From assembly GCF_000379905.1 (NCBI RefSeq), contig NZ_KB904061.1, positions 76 to 64,075 of the forward strand: a stretch of DNA of 64,000 nucleotides. Direction: 5' to 3'. The stretch comes from Rodentibacter pneumotropicus DSM 21403. GTDB taxonomy: Bacteria; Pseudomonadota; Gammaproteobacteria; Enterobacterales; Pasteurellaceae. Position numbers and translations under genes: made by a program. Below the pieces are notes generated by a model, which saw only the letters and a list, made by a program, of their open reading frames with translations, was not told the origin of the DNA and did no database searches. Of the stretch, positions 9,736 through 19,490 are shown one piece after another; within the stretch, counting starts at the first letter, position 1; every line of letters starts with the position of its first letter.

Positions 9736-11373
9736 ATGCAACATAACTTACTCACTAAATTTGTTTTTTCAGCCCTCACGTTAGCCCTCTCCGGCACTCT
9801 TTATGCAGCCCAAGTGCCTGCTGGGACGGAACTTGCGCCTGTACAAAATATTGTGATTAATAACGGTGCGGAGCCACAAAGTTTCGATCCGCATAAAACT
9901 GAAGGCGTACCGGAATCACAAGTGGCTTATCAATTATTTGAAGGCTTACTGAGCACTAATTCAGACGGTGAATTAGTGCCGGGTGTAGCAGAAAGTTGGG
10001 AAAGCTCACCGGATTATAAAACTTGGACATTCCATCTCCGCAAAGATGCCAAATGGTCAAACGGTGATCCGATTACGGCACAGGATTTTGTGTATTCTTG
10101 GCATCGTTTAGTCAATCCTAACACAGCATCACCTTACGCCAGCTTTTTAGACTATATGCAGGTGGCGAACGCGCAAGATATTATTGACGGCAAGAAAAAA
10201 CCGGAAGAATTAGGCGTTGAAGCCAAAGACGATCACACCTTTGTGGTTTATTCCTCCAATCCCGTACCTTATGCCGCCGGTTTAACCACCCACCAATCTC
10301 TATTACCCGTACCGCAAAAAATCATTGAAAAATTTGGTGATGCTTGGGTGAAAAAAGAAAATATTGTCACCAATGGCGCTTATAAACTAAAAGATCACGT
10401 GATCAACGAAAAAATTGAGTTTGAACGCAATCCGCTTTATTGGAATGATAAAGAAACGGTCATAAATACAGCGACTTTCTTGGCGATTGAAAATGCGAGT
10501 ACCGATGTATCGCGTTATCGTGCCGGTGATTTGGATATTACCAATTACGCGCTTCCACCGGAGCAATTTGTCAAGTTGAAAAAAGAATTGCCGGATCAAG
10601 TTTTTGCAGCCCGCATTTTGTCAACTTATATGTATGAAATCAATAATAAGAAAGCGCCTTTCAATGATAAACGTGTACGCCAAGCCTTAAATTATGCCCT
10701 TGATCGTAATGTTATTACCGATAAAGTACTGGCGCAAGGTCAAACACCCACTTATGTTTTCACACCGACTTATATTGCGGAGGGGGAGCTCATTCAGCAA
10801 CCGGCTTATTCCCAAGAACCAATGACAAAACGTAATGAAGAAGCCATTAAACTATTAGAAGAAGCCGGTTTCAGCAAATCCAATCCGTTGAAATTTACCA
10901 TTCTTTACAACACCAATGAAAACCACAAGAAAGTGGCAATAGCTGCTGCCTCTATGTGGAAAGCCAATACCAAAGGATTAATTGATGTGAAATTAGAAAA
11001 CCAAGAATGGAAAACTTACATTGCCAGCCGCCGTACCGGTCATTACGATTTGGCTCGAGCAGGTTGGCTTGCGGACTACAACCAAGCTACGACTTTCGGT
11101 AACTATTTCTTATCAACCTCCAGTAACAACACGGCAAAATACGCCAGTGCGGAATATGATAAGGCAATGGCAGAATCCTATCTTGCCACTGACGCAAAAG
11201 GACGTGCGGAAGCCTATGCAAAAGCAGAAGCGATTTTAGCGCAAGATTTTGCTATCGTGCCGATTTATAACTATGTAAACCCTCGCTTAGTGAAAGCTTA
11301 CGTGGGCGGCTATACCGCTAAAGATCCGCAAGATCATATTTTATTGCGTAATCTTTATATCATTAAACATTAA
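9736..11373 (+). CDS. oppA: Periplasmic oligopeptide-binding protein OppA
   Basis: A 545-residue SBP family 5 protein that captures peptides in the periplasm and hands them to OppBC. It has a signal peptide with likely cleavage after LYA at residue 24. Family motifs follow: INNGAEPQSFDPHKTEG, then the signature-like YQLFEGLL...GVAESWE..TWTFHLRKDAKWSNGDPITAQDFVYSWHRL, split across ~60-130. A CAAGGAGCG ribosome site precedes the ATG. A strong hairpin between oppA and oppB should leave more oppA than membrane-component transcript, as is usual for binding-protein genes. First gene of oppABCDF. Confidence 0.96.
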   Translation: MQHNLLTKFVFSALTLALSGTLYAAQVPAGTELAPVQNIVINNGAEPQSFDPHKTEGVPESQVAYQLFEGLLSTNSDGELVPGVAESWESSPDYKTWTFHLRKDAKWSNGDPITAQDFVYSWHRLVNPNTASPYASFLDYMQVANAQDIIDGKKKPEELGVEAKDDHTFVVYSSNPVPYAAGLTTHQSLLPVPQKIIEKFGDAWVKKENIVTNGAYKLKDHVINEKIEFERNPLYWNDKETVINTATFLAIENASTDVSRYRAGDLDITNYALPPEQFVKLKKELPDQVFAARILSTYMYEINNKKAPFNDKRVRQALNYALDRNVITDKVLAQGQTPTYVFTPTYIAEGELIQQPAYSQEPMTKRNEEAIKLLEEAGFSKSNPLKFTILYNTNENHKKVAIAAASMWKANTKGLIDVKLENQEWKTYIASRRTGHYDLARAGWLADYNQATTFGNYFLSTSSNNTAKYASAEYDKAMAESYLATDAKGRAEAYAKAEAILAQDFAIVPIYNYVNPRLVKAYVGGYTAKDPQDHILLRNLYIIKH

Positions 11374-11374
11374 G

Positions 11375-11422
11375 AAAAGTGCGGTTGGAAAAACGCCTGT
11401 TTTTTTGACCGCACTTTTATTT
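11375..11422 (+). terminator. Uptake-sequence dyad acting as intra-operon (partial) terminator, oppA/oppB
   Basis: AAAAGTGCGGT (11375-11385) and ACCGCACTTTT (11408-11418) are two facing uptake sequences forming a GC-rich hairpin followed by a T-rich tract, right after the oppA stop. Likely a partial terminator setting the oppA:oppBCDF ratio. Confidence 0.7.
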
Positions 11423-11487
11423 TTATAAAATCCTTGATTCATAAACAAGGAAAGAAATCGTAGTGATATTTTTGGGTTGGAGTAATC

Positions 11488-12408
11488 ATGTTTAAATTTA
11501 TTCTTAAACGCGTGTTGGAAGCCATTCCCACGTTGTTTATTTTAATCACCTTTTCTTTTTTTCTGATGCGTTTGGCTCCGGGTAGCCCTTTCACCTCCGA
11601 ACGAGCCTACCCGCCTGAAGTGATGGCAAACATTGAAGCAAAATATCCCTTAAATGAACCCTTGCATAAACAGTATATGCTGTATTTAGAAAATCTTGCC
11701 AAAGGGGATTTCGGCCCCTCTTTTAAATATAAAGATCAGTCCGTAAACGATTTAATAGGTTCGGCATTTCCCGTCTCCCTTAAACTTGGCAGCATTGCTT
11801 TTTTGTTTGCACTCACCCTTGGTATTTCAGCCGGAACAATTGCCGCATTAAAACAAAATAGTCGATGGGATTACATTTTGATGAGTATGTCGATGACGGG
11901 CGTAATTATGCCTAGTTTCGTATTCGCACCCCTCCTTGTATTATTTTTTGCCATTTGGCTTGGTTGGTTGCCTGCCGGTGGTTGGAATCAAGGGGCTTTA
12001 CCCTATTTAATTTTACCGGTTGCCTCACTCACCATTGGCTATGTCGCGGGGATTGCACGGATTATGCGGGGCTCAATGATTGAAGTACTTCATTCAAATT
12101 TTATTCGTACTGCTAAAGCCAAAGGGCTTTCGACCCGTCGAATTATTTTAAAACACGCCCTTCGCCCGGCACTGTTGCCTGTCATTACTTATCTTGGCCC
12201 GGCATTCGTCGGCATTATTACAGGTTCAATGGTGATCGAAAGTGTGTTCGGTTTACCGGGTATGGGAAAATTATTTGTGAATGGTGCGTTGAATCGTGAC
12301 TATTCTTTAGTGTTGAGTTTAACCATTCTTGTTGGTTCGCTGACTATTTTGTTTAATATGATTGTGGATATTTTATATGCAGTCATTGACCCGAAAATTC
12401 GTTATTAG
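11488..12408 (+). CDS. oppB: Oligopeptide ABC transporter permease OppB
   Basis: A 306-residue inner membrane permease with six predicted helices. It pairs with OppC to form the peptide channel. The N-terminal FILKRVLEAIPTLFILITFSFFLMRLAPG is the typical OppB/DppB start (first helix and periplasmic segment), and the EAA loop that contacts the ATPases is seen as FIRTAKAKGLSTRRIILKHA (~208-228). Preceded by GGAG-type ribosome site (TTGGAGTAATC). Its gene ends nine bases before oppC, in a tight operon. Confidence 0.96.
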   Translation: MFKFILKRVLEAIPTLFILITFSFFLMRLAPGSPFTSERAYPPEVMANIEAKYPLNEPLHKQYMLYLENLAKGDFGPSFKYKDQSVNDLIGSAFPVSLKLGSIAFLFALTLGISAGTIAALKQNSRWDYILMSMSMTGVIMPSFVFAPLLVLFFAIWLGWLPAGGWNQGALPYLILPVASLTIGYVAGIARIMRGSMIEVLHSNFIRTAKAKGLSTRRIILKHALRPALLPVITYLGPAFVGIITGSMVIESVFGLPGMGKLFVNGALNRDYSLVLSLTILVGSLTILFNMIVDILYAVIDPKIRY

Positions 12409-12417
12409 GAGTGTGCA

Positions 12418-13341
12418 ATGACCCAACCTATTAATCAAAAAAACACCGAATTTGTCGAACAACTTGCCGAACGGATAGACGAAATGCAACTTGAGGGGCG
12501 TAGTCTCTGGCAAGATGCAAAACGCCGTTTCTTCCGCAATAAAGCCGCCGTAGTCAGTTTAATTTTATTAATGCTGATTGTGTTATTTATTACTTTTGCC
12601 CCCTTCTTTTTTCCCTTCACTTATGAAGATACGGATTGGAATATGATGGGTATTGCCCCAACCACTGAAGGGTTACACTTCTTTGGTACGGATTCTTCAG
12701 GTAGGGATTTGCTCGTTCGGGTGGCTATTGGAGGACGGATTTCCCTTATGGTAGGCATTGCCGGTGCGTTAATCTCCGTAATAATCGGAACAATTTATGG
12801 CGCAATTTCCGGCTATTTTGGCGGCAAAGTGGATATGGTGATGATGCGTTTCCTAGAAATTCTCAGCTCATTCCCTTTTATGTTTTTCGTGATTTTACTC
12901 GTCACCCTTTTCGGACAAAATATTTTATTGATCTTCGTTGCTATTGGGGCGATTGCGTGGTTAGGTTTGGCTCGTATTGTACGGGGGCAAACCCTTAGCC
13001 TCAAAAACAAGGAATTTGTTGAAGCCGCCATTGTATGCGGTGTACCGCGTCGTCAAATCATTCTCAAACACATCATTCCCAATGTATTAGGTTTAGTGGC
13101 GGTTTATGCCTCTTTAGAAGTACCGGGATTGATCCTATTTGAATCCTTTTTGAGTTTCTTAGGTTTGGGGACACAAGAGCCGATGAGCAGTTGGGGGGCA
13201 TTATTAAGTGATGGCGCAGCACAAATGGAAGTCGCCCCTTGGCTTTTAATTTTTCCGGCATTCTTCCTCTGTTTAACCCTATTTTGTTTCAACTTTATCG
13301 GTGATGGCTTGCGTGATGCCCTTGATCCGAAAGATCGTTAG
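12418..13341 (+). CDS. oppC: Oligopeptide ABC transporter permease OppC
   Basis: A 307-residue permease with a long cytoplasmic N-terminus (~45 residues) and the OppC_N pattern LWQDAKRRFFRNKAAVVSL before the first helix. The large periplasmic loop has the HFFGTDSSGRDLLVR signature of OppC/DppC proteins. The EAA loop is FVEAAIVCGVPRRQIILKH (~200-218). RBS TTAGGAGTG lies just before the ATG. Partner of OppB; gene spacing of nine bases on both sides shows one operon. Confidence 0.96.
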   Translation: MTQPINQKNTEFVEQLAERIDEMQLEGRSLWQDAKRRFFRNKAAVVSLILLMLIVLFITFAPFFFPFTYEDTDWNMMGIAPTTEGLHFFGTDSSGRDLLVRVAIGGRISLMVGIAGALISVIIGTIYGAISGYFGGKVDMVMMRFLEILSSFPFMFFVILLVTLFGQNILLIFVAIGAIAWLGLARIVRGQTLSLKNKEFVEAAIVCGVPRRQIILKHIIPNVLGLVAVYASLEVPGLILFESFLSFLGLGTQEPMSSWGALLSDGAAQMEVAPWLLIFPAFFLCLTLFCFNFIGDGLRDALDPKDR

Positions 13342-13350
13342 GAGAGGTTT

Positions 13351-14352
13351 ATGGAAAAACAACAGAAAAATCAACCGCACTTATTGGATGTGCAAAACCT
13401 CTATGTCAATTTCCATACGCCCGATGGTATTGTTACCGCGGTGAATGATCTTAATTTCACATTAGATGCGGGACAAACTCTCGGTATTGTGGGAGAATCC
13501 GGTTCCGGTAAATCCCAAACGGCCTTTGCTTTAATGGGTTTGCTCGCACAGAATGGAAAGGTTTCCGGTTCTGCAATATTTGACGGTACACAACTGGTGA
13601 ATTTACCCACGGCACAACTCAATAAAATCCGAGCCGAACAAATTGCGATGATTTTCCAAGATCCCATGACATCATTAAATCCTTATATGAAGATTGGTGA
13701 ACAATTAATGGAAGTCTTGATGCTGCACAAAAGTTACGACAAACAAACTGCATTTAATGAGTCGGTGAAAATGTTGGACGCGGTGAAAATGCCTGAGGCA
13801 AAAAAACGTATGGGAATGTATCCCCACGAATTTTCAGGTGGTATGCGTCAGCGTGTAATGATTGCCATGGCATTACTTTGCCGTCCGAAATTGCTCATTG
13901 CCGATGAACCGACCACTGCGCTTGATGTGACGGTACAAGCCCAAATTATGACCTTATTGAATGAGCTTAAGCGGGAATTTAATACAGCAATTATTATGAT
14001 CACTCACGATCTTGGTGTGGTAGCGGGAATTTGCGATAAAGTGCTCGTGATGTATGCCGGTCGCACAATGGAATACGGCAATGCGGAACAAATTTTCTAT
14101 CATCCGACCCATCCTTATTCCCTTGGGCTGATGGAAGCGATTCCTCGTCTTGATGGTAAAAATGATACGCTCGTAACGATTCCGGGAAATCCGCCAAATT
14201 TGTTACATTTACCGGCAGGCTGTCCATTTTCACCTCGTTGCCATTATGCAGGTGAGCAATGTAAAACTGCGCCAAAACTGACCGCACTTTCCAAAGAACA
14301 TTTGCGGAATTGTTGGATTCCGGCGGAACAATTTGAGGAGCGCCCCCTATGA
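13351..14352 (+). CDS. oppD: Oligopeptide ABC transporter ATPase OppD
   Basis: A 333-residue cytoplasmic ATPase. Walker A GESGSGKS (~50-57), Q-loop in IFQDPMTSLNPYM, signature FSGGMRQRV (~161), Walker B LLIADEPTTALD (~180), and the oligopeptide-transporter C-terminal domain with Cys residues (CPFSPRCHYAGEQC), known to bind a 4Fe-4S cluster in related Dpp/Opp ATPases. RBS TTAGGAGAGG precedes the ATG. Two uptake sequences sit within the gene (13374-13382, 14281-14289). Its end overlaps oppF by four bases (ATGA), so the two ATPases are coupled. Confidence 0.96.
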   Translation: MEKQQKNQPHLLDVQNLYVNFHTPDGIVTAVNDLNFTLDAGQTLGIVGESGSGKSQTAFALMGLLAQNGKVSGSAIFDGTQLVNLPTAQLNKIRAEQIAMIFQDPMTSLNPYMKIGEQLMEVLMLHKSYDKQTAFNESVKMLDAVKMPEAKKRMGMYPHEFSGGMRQRVMIAMALLCRPKLLIADEPTTALDVTVQAQIMTLLNELKREFNTAIIMITHDLGVVAGICDKVLVMYAGRTMEYGNAEQIFYHPTHPYSLGLMEAIPRLDGKNDTLVTIPGNPPNLLHLPAGCPFSPRCHYAGEQCKTAPKLTALSKEHLRNCWIPAEQFEERPL

Positions 14353-15338
14353 TTAAAGAGAAAAACCTGTTATTAGATGTTAAGAATTTGGGCGTATCCT
14401 TCAAAATCAAAAATGATAAAGCCCTCTTTTTTGCTAAACCGCAAACCTTAAAGGCAGTAAAAAATGTGTCTTTCCAGCTTTATGCCGGCGAAACCTTAGG
14501 CGTGGTGGGGGAGTCGGGCTGTGGAAAATCCACCCTCGCCCGTGCCATTATTGGCTTAGTGCAAGCAAACGAAGGCGAAATTATTTGGTTAGGCAAAGAT
14601 CTACGCAAACAATCTCCTAAACAATGGCGTGAAACACGCAAAGATATTCAAATGATTTTCCAAGATCCGCTCGCATCGCTCAATCCTCGAATGAATATCG
14701 GCGAAATTATTGCGGAGCCGCTCAAAATTTATCAACCTCATTTGAACGCGGAACAAGTAAAAGAAAAAGTGCAAGCGATGATGTTAAAAGTAGGGCTATT
14801 GCCAAATTTAATTAATCGCTATCCCCACGAATTTTCAGGGGGACAATGCCAACGCATCGGTATTGCACGAGCGCTGATCATTGAGCCTAAGATGATTATT
14901 TGTGATGAGCCGGTTTCCGCACTGGATGTGTCTATTCAGGCTCAAGTCGTGAATTTGCTGAAATCATTACAAGAAGAAATGGGGTTATCGCTGATTTTTA
15001 TTGCCCATGATCTTGCTGTGGTAAAACATATTTCCGACCGAGTGCTTGTGATGTATTTAGGCAATACCATGGAGCTAGGGAGCGATGATGAGGTGTATAA
15101 CCACACCAAACACCCTTACACCAAAGCTCTTATGTCAGCCGTGCCGATTCCTGACCCGAAATTGGAACGAAATAAAAATATTCAGCTTTTAGAAGGGGAT
15201 CTCCCTTCTCCCATTAACCCGCCATCCGGCTGTGTATTTCGTACCAGATGCCCGTTGGCAGACAAAAATTGTAGTACTAAAAAGCCGACGTTTAACACGG
15301 AGAACAACACCCATTTTGTGGCGTGCTTAAAAATCTAG
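14349..15338 (+). CDS. oppF: Oligopeptide ABC transporter ATPase OppF
   Basis: A 329-residue ATPase partner of OppD. Walker A GESGCGKST (~57-65), IFQDPLASLNPRMN (Q-loop), signature FSGGQCQRIGIARAL, Walker B MIICDEPVSALDVS, and a C-terminal OppF domain with Cys motif (CVFRTRCPLADKNC). The start lies in an ATGA overlap with the oppD stop. Last gene of the operon; a strong hairpin at 15407 follows. An uptake sequence lies at 15345-15353. Confidence 0.96.
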   Translation: MIKEKNLLLDVKNLGVSFKIKNDKALFFAKPQTLKAVKNVSFQLYAGETLGVVGESGCGKSTLARAIIGLVQANEGEIIWLGKDLRKQSPKQWRETRKDIQMIFQDPLASLNPRMNIGEIIAEPLKIYQPHLNAEQVKEKVQAMMLKVGLLPNLINRYPHEFSGGQCQRIGIARALIIEPKMIICDEPVSALDVSIQAQVVNLLKSLQEEMGLSLIFIAHDLAVVKHISDRVLVMYLGNTMELGSDDEVYNHTKHPYTKALMSAVPIPDPKLERNKNIQLLEGDLPSPINPPSGCVFRTRCPLADKNCSTKKPTFNTENNTHFVACLKI

Positions 15339-15406
15339 CGGTAAAAGTGCGGTTGAAAAACATGCTTTTTATCCAAATACTTCAACACAGCATTATCATA
15401 GAAAAT

Positions 15407-15434
15407 AAAAAAGTTGGCTTATGCCAACTTTTTT
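15407..15434. terminator. Bidirectional terminator between oppF and mscL
   Basis: AAAAAAGTTGGC (15407-15418) and GCCAACTTTTTT (15423-15434) form a perfect hairpin with A/T tracts on both sides, so it can end the oppF transcript (+) and the mscL transcript (-). Confidence 0.88.
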
Positions 15435-15452
15435 ATTCTGTTCTAAAATGAA

Positions 15453-15842
15453 CTATTTTTTTAACAAATCACGAATTTCGGTAAGTAATTTTTCTTCGTT
15501 TGAAGGTTCGGCAGGCGCTGCCTCAGCCGGTTTTTTCAATTTATTGATGCCTTTTACCATCAAGAAAATGGCAAATGCAATAATAATGAAATCGAAAACG
15601 TTTTGAATAAACATACCGTAGTTTAATGTTACTGCCGGAATATCACCTTTTGCCGGTTCTAAAATAAATTTTAAATCTTTAAAATCTACACCGCCGGTTA
15701 AGATACCTAATACAGGCATCACAACATCACCAACAAGTGAACTCACAATTTTACCGAATGCACCACCGATAATTACACCGACAGCCATATCGACAACATT
15801 ACCACGCATCGCGAATTCGCGAAATTCCTTTACAAAGCTCAT
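15453..15842 (-). CDS. mscL: Large-conductance mechanosensitive channel MscL
   Basis: A 129-residue inner membrane channel that opens under membrane tension to release solutes on osmotic downshock. The N-terminal [23 protein letters not shown] amphipathic helix and first pore helix (~15-45) are highly conserved; the second helix is ~75-98 ([16 protein letters not shown]), and a Glu/Lys-rich C-terminal bundle ends the protein. Length fits the family. RBS GAGG lies eight bases upstream. A separate promoter sits upstream, so it is not strictly tied to trkA. Confidence 0.97.
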   Translation of the reverse strand: MSFVKEFREFAMRGNVVDMAVGVIIGGAFGKIVSSLVGDVVMPVLGILTGGVDFKDLKFILEPAKGDIPAVTLNYGMFIQNVFDFIIIAFAIFLMVKGINKLKKPAEAAPAEPSNEEKLLTEIRDLLKK

Positions 15843-15876
15843 AAATTTTCCTCTTTGCTAGTTAAAAACTAGGCGT

Positions 15877-15906
15877 ATTATATGTGTTCTTTGTTTAAAA
15901 AGTAAA
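15877..15906 (-). promoter_or_regulatory. Candidate sigma-70 promoter of mscL
   Basis: Minus strand -35 TTTACT (15906-15901), spacer 18, perfect -10 TATAAT (15882-15877), about 30 bases ahead of the mscL start and just after the trkA stop. Confidence 0.55.
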
Positions 15907-15910
15907 CCCT

Positions 15911-17287
15911 TTAGATAAAGAATGAACTTGGTTGGAATAATTTTTCTATTTCAGAAACCGCTTTCTTATCGCCTAAATACACGATGACATGATCACCGTC
16001 CTGAATCTCAACATTTTTATGTCCGATAATCACTTCATTATTACGTAAAATTGCGCCAATAATGCACCCGCTAGGCAAACGAATATTACGAATAGTTTTT
16101 CCTACAATATTGGAAGTATTTAAATCACCGTGGGCAACAATTTCAATCGCTTCGGAACCTCCATGATGCAAACTCGCTACATTTTTCACATCACCTTTGC
16201 GCACATACCCCAACAAAGCAGAAATTGTCGCTTGTTGCGGAGAAACGGCAATATCAATCGCCCCCCCCTGAATTAGGCTGATATATGCCATACGCTGAAT
16301 CAACACCATGGCTTTTTTCGCCCCTAAACGTTTTGCCAACAAAGCCGACATAATGTTGGCTTCATCATCGCTACTTAATGATAAAAATACATCAATATTC
16401 TCAATGTGTTCTTCAAACAACAAATTTTGATCGGAAGCATCACCATGAAAAACCAAGGTTTTTGCTAATTTTTCCGCTAAGGCTTGTGCACGTTCCTCAT
16501 TACGCTCAATTAATTTTACCGTGCAATGTTCTTCCAATTGTTTTGCCACGCCGGCGGCAATATTCCCTCCACCAACAATCATCACACGTTTATAAGGCTT
16601 TTCGAGGCGTTGTAATTCGCTAATTACCGCTTTAATATGCTCTGTCGCACAAATAAAGGTTATTTCATCACCGGCTTCAATAATTGTCGAACCTTGAGGA
16701 CGAATCGTTTTGTCACTGCGTAAAATTGAGACAATCCGAAATTCAATATGCGGCATATGTTCTTTGAAGGCCGATAAAGCATACCCCACCAATGCCCCAC
16801 CGTAATAAGCCTTTACCACCACGACACTGATACGATTCTTGGCAAAATGTGCCACTTGTAATGCGCCGGGATAAGCAATGAGACGGGTAATTTCATCCGT
16901 CACCAAATTTTCCGGTGAAATCAAATGGTTGATAGGCACATTTTCATCATTGAATAGTTTCTCTTTTTCCCGTAAATATTCCGAATCACGGATACGTGCA
17001 ATACGCGTTGGCGTGTTAAATAACGTGTACCCCATTTGGCACGCCACCATGTTGATTTCATCCGATGATGTCACCGCCACCATTAAATCCGCATCCGCTG
17101 CACCGGCATCACGCAACACTTTTGGAGAAGAAGGAGAACCTTGAACCACTCTTAAATCATGCTTTTCCTGTAAATCCTGAAGCCGTGGTGATTCATTATC
17201 CACTAAGGTAATATCATTATCTTCACTAACCAAACTTTCCGCTAATGTCGTCCCTACTTGTCCGGCACCAAGGATCATTATTTTCAT
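15911..17287 (-). CDS. trkA: Trk potassium uptake regulatory protein TrkA
   Basis: A 458-residue cytoplasmic NAD-binding regulator of the TrkH/TrkG potassium channel. It contains two RCK repeats, each with a Rossmann fold: [19 protein letters not shown] at residues 1-19 and [19 protein letters not shown] near 232. The length and start equal E. coli TrkA. A longer frame runs to 17371, but the ATG at 17287 has AAGGAG upstream and gives the conserved start. This start overlaps the stop of the glycosyltransferase gene by four bases (ATGA), so the two are translationally coupled. Strong match to the family along the whole length. Confidence 0.96.
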   Translation of the reverse strand: MKIMILGAGQVGTTLAESLVSEDNDITLVDNESPRLQDLQEKHDLRVVQGSPSSPKVLRDAGAADADLMVAVTSSDEINMVACQMGYTLFNTPTRIARIRDSEYLREKEKLFNDENVPINHLISPENLVTDEITRLIAYPGALQVAHFAKNRISVVVVKAYYGGALVGYALSAFKEHMPHIEFRIVSILRSDKTIRPQGSTIIEAGDEITFICATEHIKAVISELQRLEKPYKRVMIVGGGNIAAGVAKQLEEHCTVKLIERNEERAQALAEKLAKTLVFHGDASDQNLLFEEHIENIDVFLSLSSDDEANIMSALLAKRLGAKKAMVLIQRMAYISLIQGGAIDIAVSPQQATISALLGYVRKGDVKNVASLHHGGSEAIEIVAHGDLNTSNIVGKTIRNIRLPSGCIIGAILRNNEVIIGHKNVEIQDGDHVIVYLGDKKAVSEIEKLFQPSSFFI

Positions 17288-18090
17288 GCCCCACTCCTTG
17301 TTAAGATAAGAGGTTGAATACCAATTTTCGCCGAATTTAAACCGCACTTTAAGGCTTCCATTCGGCAACAAATTTCATCGGTTACCGCATTTGCCTGCAT
17401 CATTTTTTCTTCCGTCACACCTTCAGGTGCTTTTTGAAACAAAATCGAATCCAATAATCGCTCGGCGTGCATTCCTTCTCGACAATAATGCAACACACCG
17501 ACCTCATCAAATAATGTCGCCACCTTACTTATTCTTGTTGTTGCAATCCCCAAGGCACCGTCTTCACCGCCTAGCTCACGGAATAACACATTTTGAGGAA
17601 AACCACCACACGCCAAGAAAAAAGCACGGCGAAACACCACATTCCCCCCGCATGTCATTCTCATATACTGCCAAGCAAAATCAAAATTAGGATGTTCGGC
17701 ATAACGCTGCGCTAACCCTACCGGCTTTAAAGCTAAACGAACCAACGAAGTGTCCGGTTGGAAATGAAAGGTTGCTGCTGCCACTTCTAATGCCCCTTGC
17801 TCGTAGGCATCGTCCGCATCTAAAAAAGCGATCAATTCATTCGTAGATTGTAACGCTCCCCAATTTCGTGCTTTTGCGACACCACCGTTTTTATTCATTG
17901 ATTCCACAAAAATTCGTTCCGGATACTGGGCAGAAAGTTGATTTGCCAATGCAAGCGTCTCATCGCTTGAAGCGTCATCAATCAACCAAATTTTTCCCAA
18001 ACAGGGTTGATTCAAGACAGATTCCACCGCCCGTATTAATGTTTTTTCCGCGTTATAGCAGGGAATGATCACATCAATATTAGGAAACAT
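17284..18090 (-). CDS. Family 2 glycosyltransferase
   Basis: A 268-residue GT-A fold enzyme. It starts with the GT2 nucleotide-sugar motif [14 protein letters not shown]-like region ([14 protein letters not shown], ~5-18), then IDDASSDET (~37-45), and the metal-binding DXD region AFLDADDAY (~88-96). No membrane helix is obvious, so it is cytoplasmic or membrane-associated. Donor and acceptor cannot be told from sequence; lipooligosaccharide or another surface glycan is the usual role. It sits between rsmB (17 bases upstream) and trkA (ATGA overlap), in the position where H. influenzae, as I recall, has rsmB directly before trkA. A GAGGACA ribosome site precedes the start. Function is inferred at family level only. 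Confidence 0.85.
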   Translation of the reverse strand: MFPNIDVIIPCYNAEKTLIRAVESVLNQPCLGKIWLIDDASSDETLALANQLSAQYPERIFVESMNKNGGVAKARNWGALQSTNELIAFLDADDAYEQGALEVAAATFHFQPDTSLVRLALKPVGLAQRYAEHPNFDFAWQYMRMTCGGNVVFRRAFFLACGGFPQNVLFRELGGEDGALGIATTRISKVATLFDEVGVLHYCREGMHAERLLDSILFQKAPEGVTEEKMMQANAVTDEICCRMEALKCGLNSAKIGIQPLILTRSGA

Positions 18091-18107
18091 AATTGTCCTC
18101 TTTTAGG

Positions 18108-19490
18108 TTAGACTCGCTTACGCAGCTTAGCATAATAGAATCCGTCTCCGCCATTTTCTTGCGGAATAAACTGAAAACCGACCGCACTTTTATCATCATT
18201 CACATTCCCTTCAAAAGGGAGCGGTAATAATTCCGCATTTGAATGCTCTGATAAAAAAGCGCGAATTTGTTCATCATTTTCTTCCGGTAACACTGAGCAG
18301 GTGGCATATAACAAAATGCCGTTCGGCTTCAATTTCGACCAAAGGGCTCTTAAAATATTTTTTTGTAATGTTGTAAGTTGTGCGATATCCGTTTCTTGGC
18401 GTAGCCATTTAATATCAGGATGGCGGCGTATCACACCGGTAGCGGAACAAGGGGCATCTAATAAAATGCGGTCAAATTTAACCGCACTTTGCCCGATTTC
18501 CGCCAACCATTGTTCGGGCTTGGTCGCATCACCGCAAACAATAATCGCCTGCTGATTCAAACGTGCCAGATTTTCTTCCACCCGTTTCAAACGATGAGCT
18601 TCCACGTCTAATGCAATCACCTTCGCTTGTGGGGCGAGCTCTAAAATATGGGTAGTTTTCCCCCCCGGTGCGGCGCACGCATCTAAAATCCACTCATCAT
18701 TTTGCGGTTCAAGTAAAGCCGCCGCCCATTGTGCACTCAAATCCTGCACCGTTACCACACCTTCCGAAAAGTGAGGTAATTTTTGTACCGATGTTGGTGA
18801 AGCCAAACGTAACGCCTGAGGATGAGGGCTTGTTTCAGCCAAAATGCCGATTTCCGCTAATAAAGTGCGGTAATTTTCTACGCTATTTTGTTGTGCATTA
18901 ACCCGTAGCCACATCGGCGGTTTTTGATTATTCGCATTGATGATATCACGCCAATTCGGATAGGCTTTTTTCAACTTATTTACAAACCATTCCGAATGCA
19001 AAGTTTGCCAATGCTTATCCACTTGCGCCAAAATGGTTTCTTTTTCACGCAAAAAACGACGTAGTACGCCATTTACTAATCCGCGGAAACTGTCTGATTT
19101 CAACGCTTTCGTCGCATTGACAACTTCATCCACCGCAGCGTGGGTCGGGATTCGCATATAAAGCAACTGATACAGCCCAACGAGCAATAAACAATGCACA
19201 ATACGGGTTTTGCCTTTGAGCGGTTTATCCACAAGACGTTGGATAATCTGCTCCAAACGAGGCAGCACACGGCACACACCAAAACAAATTTCTTGGAGTA
19301 GCGGTAAATCTTGCACTTTCAGAGTTGGTTGCGCCTCAGGAATCAAAGTAGAAAGGGATTTTCCTTCATCAAGTACCTGTAAAATCACCTGCGCCGCCAC
19401 TGCTCTGGAGGAAAGTGCGGTGGATTTTTTCGCTGTTTTTTTCATCGGTTTATTTTTTGCCGATTTTTGCTGCGAACGCTCGTTTTTCAT
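18108..19490 (-). CDS. rsmB: 16S rRNA m5C967 methyltransferase RsmB (Sun/Fmu)
   Basis: A 460-residue SAM-dependent RNA methyltransferase. N-terminal NusB-like RNA-binding domain (~35-165), then a Rossmann methyltransferase domain with SAM motif [16 protein letters not shown] (~270), the DAPCSATG motif IV cysteine (~347) and the catalytic [11 protein letters not shown] cysteine (~397). It is about 30 residues longer than E. coli RsmB because of a Lys/Ser/Gln-rich N-terminal tail; translation could instead start at the second Met (residue 16). An in-frame uptake sequence in this tail encodes Thr-Ala-Leu. The start overlaps the fmt stop by one base (TAATG). Confidence 0.94.
   Translation of the reverse strand: MKNERSQQKSAKNKPMKKTAKKSTALSSRAVAAQVILQVLDEGKSLSTLIPEAQPTLKVQDLPLLQEICFGVCRVLPRLEQIIQRLVDKPLKGKTRIVHCLLLVGLYQLLYMRIPTHAAVDEVVNATKALKSDSFRGLVNGVLRRFLREKETILAQVDKHWQTLHSEWFVNKLKKAYPNWRDIINANNQKPPMWLRVNAQQNSVENYRTLLAEIGILAETSPHPQALRLASPTSVQKLPHFSEGVVTVQDLSAQWAAALLEPQNDEWILDACAAPGGKTTHILELAPQAKVIALDVEAHRLKRVEENLARLNQQAIIVCGDATKPEQWLAEIGQSAVKFDRILLDAPCSATGVIRRHPDIKWLRQETDIAQLTTLQKNILRALWSKLKPNGILLYATCSVLPEENDEQIRAFLSEHSNAELLPLPFEGNVNDDKSAVGFQFIPQENGGDGFYYAKLRKRV

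Noticed and set aside
14000-14410. 136-codon frame antisense to the oppD/oppF junction
   Set aside because: Antisense to conserved ATPase domains; composition typical of a shadow frame.
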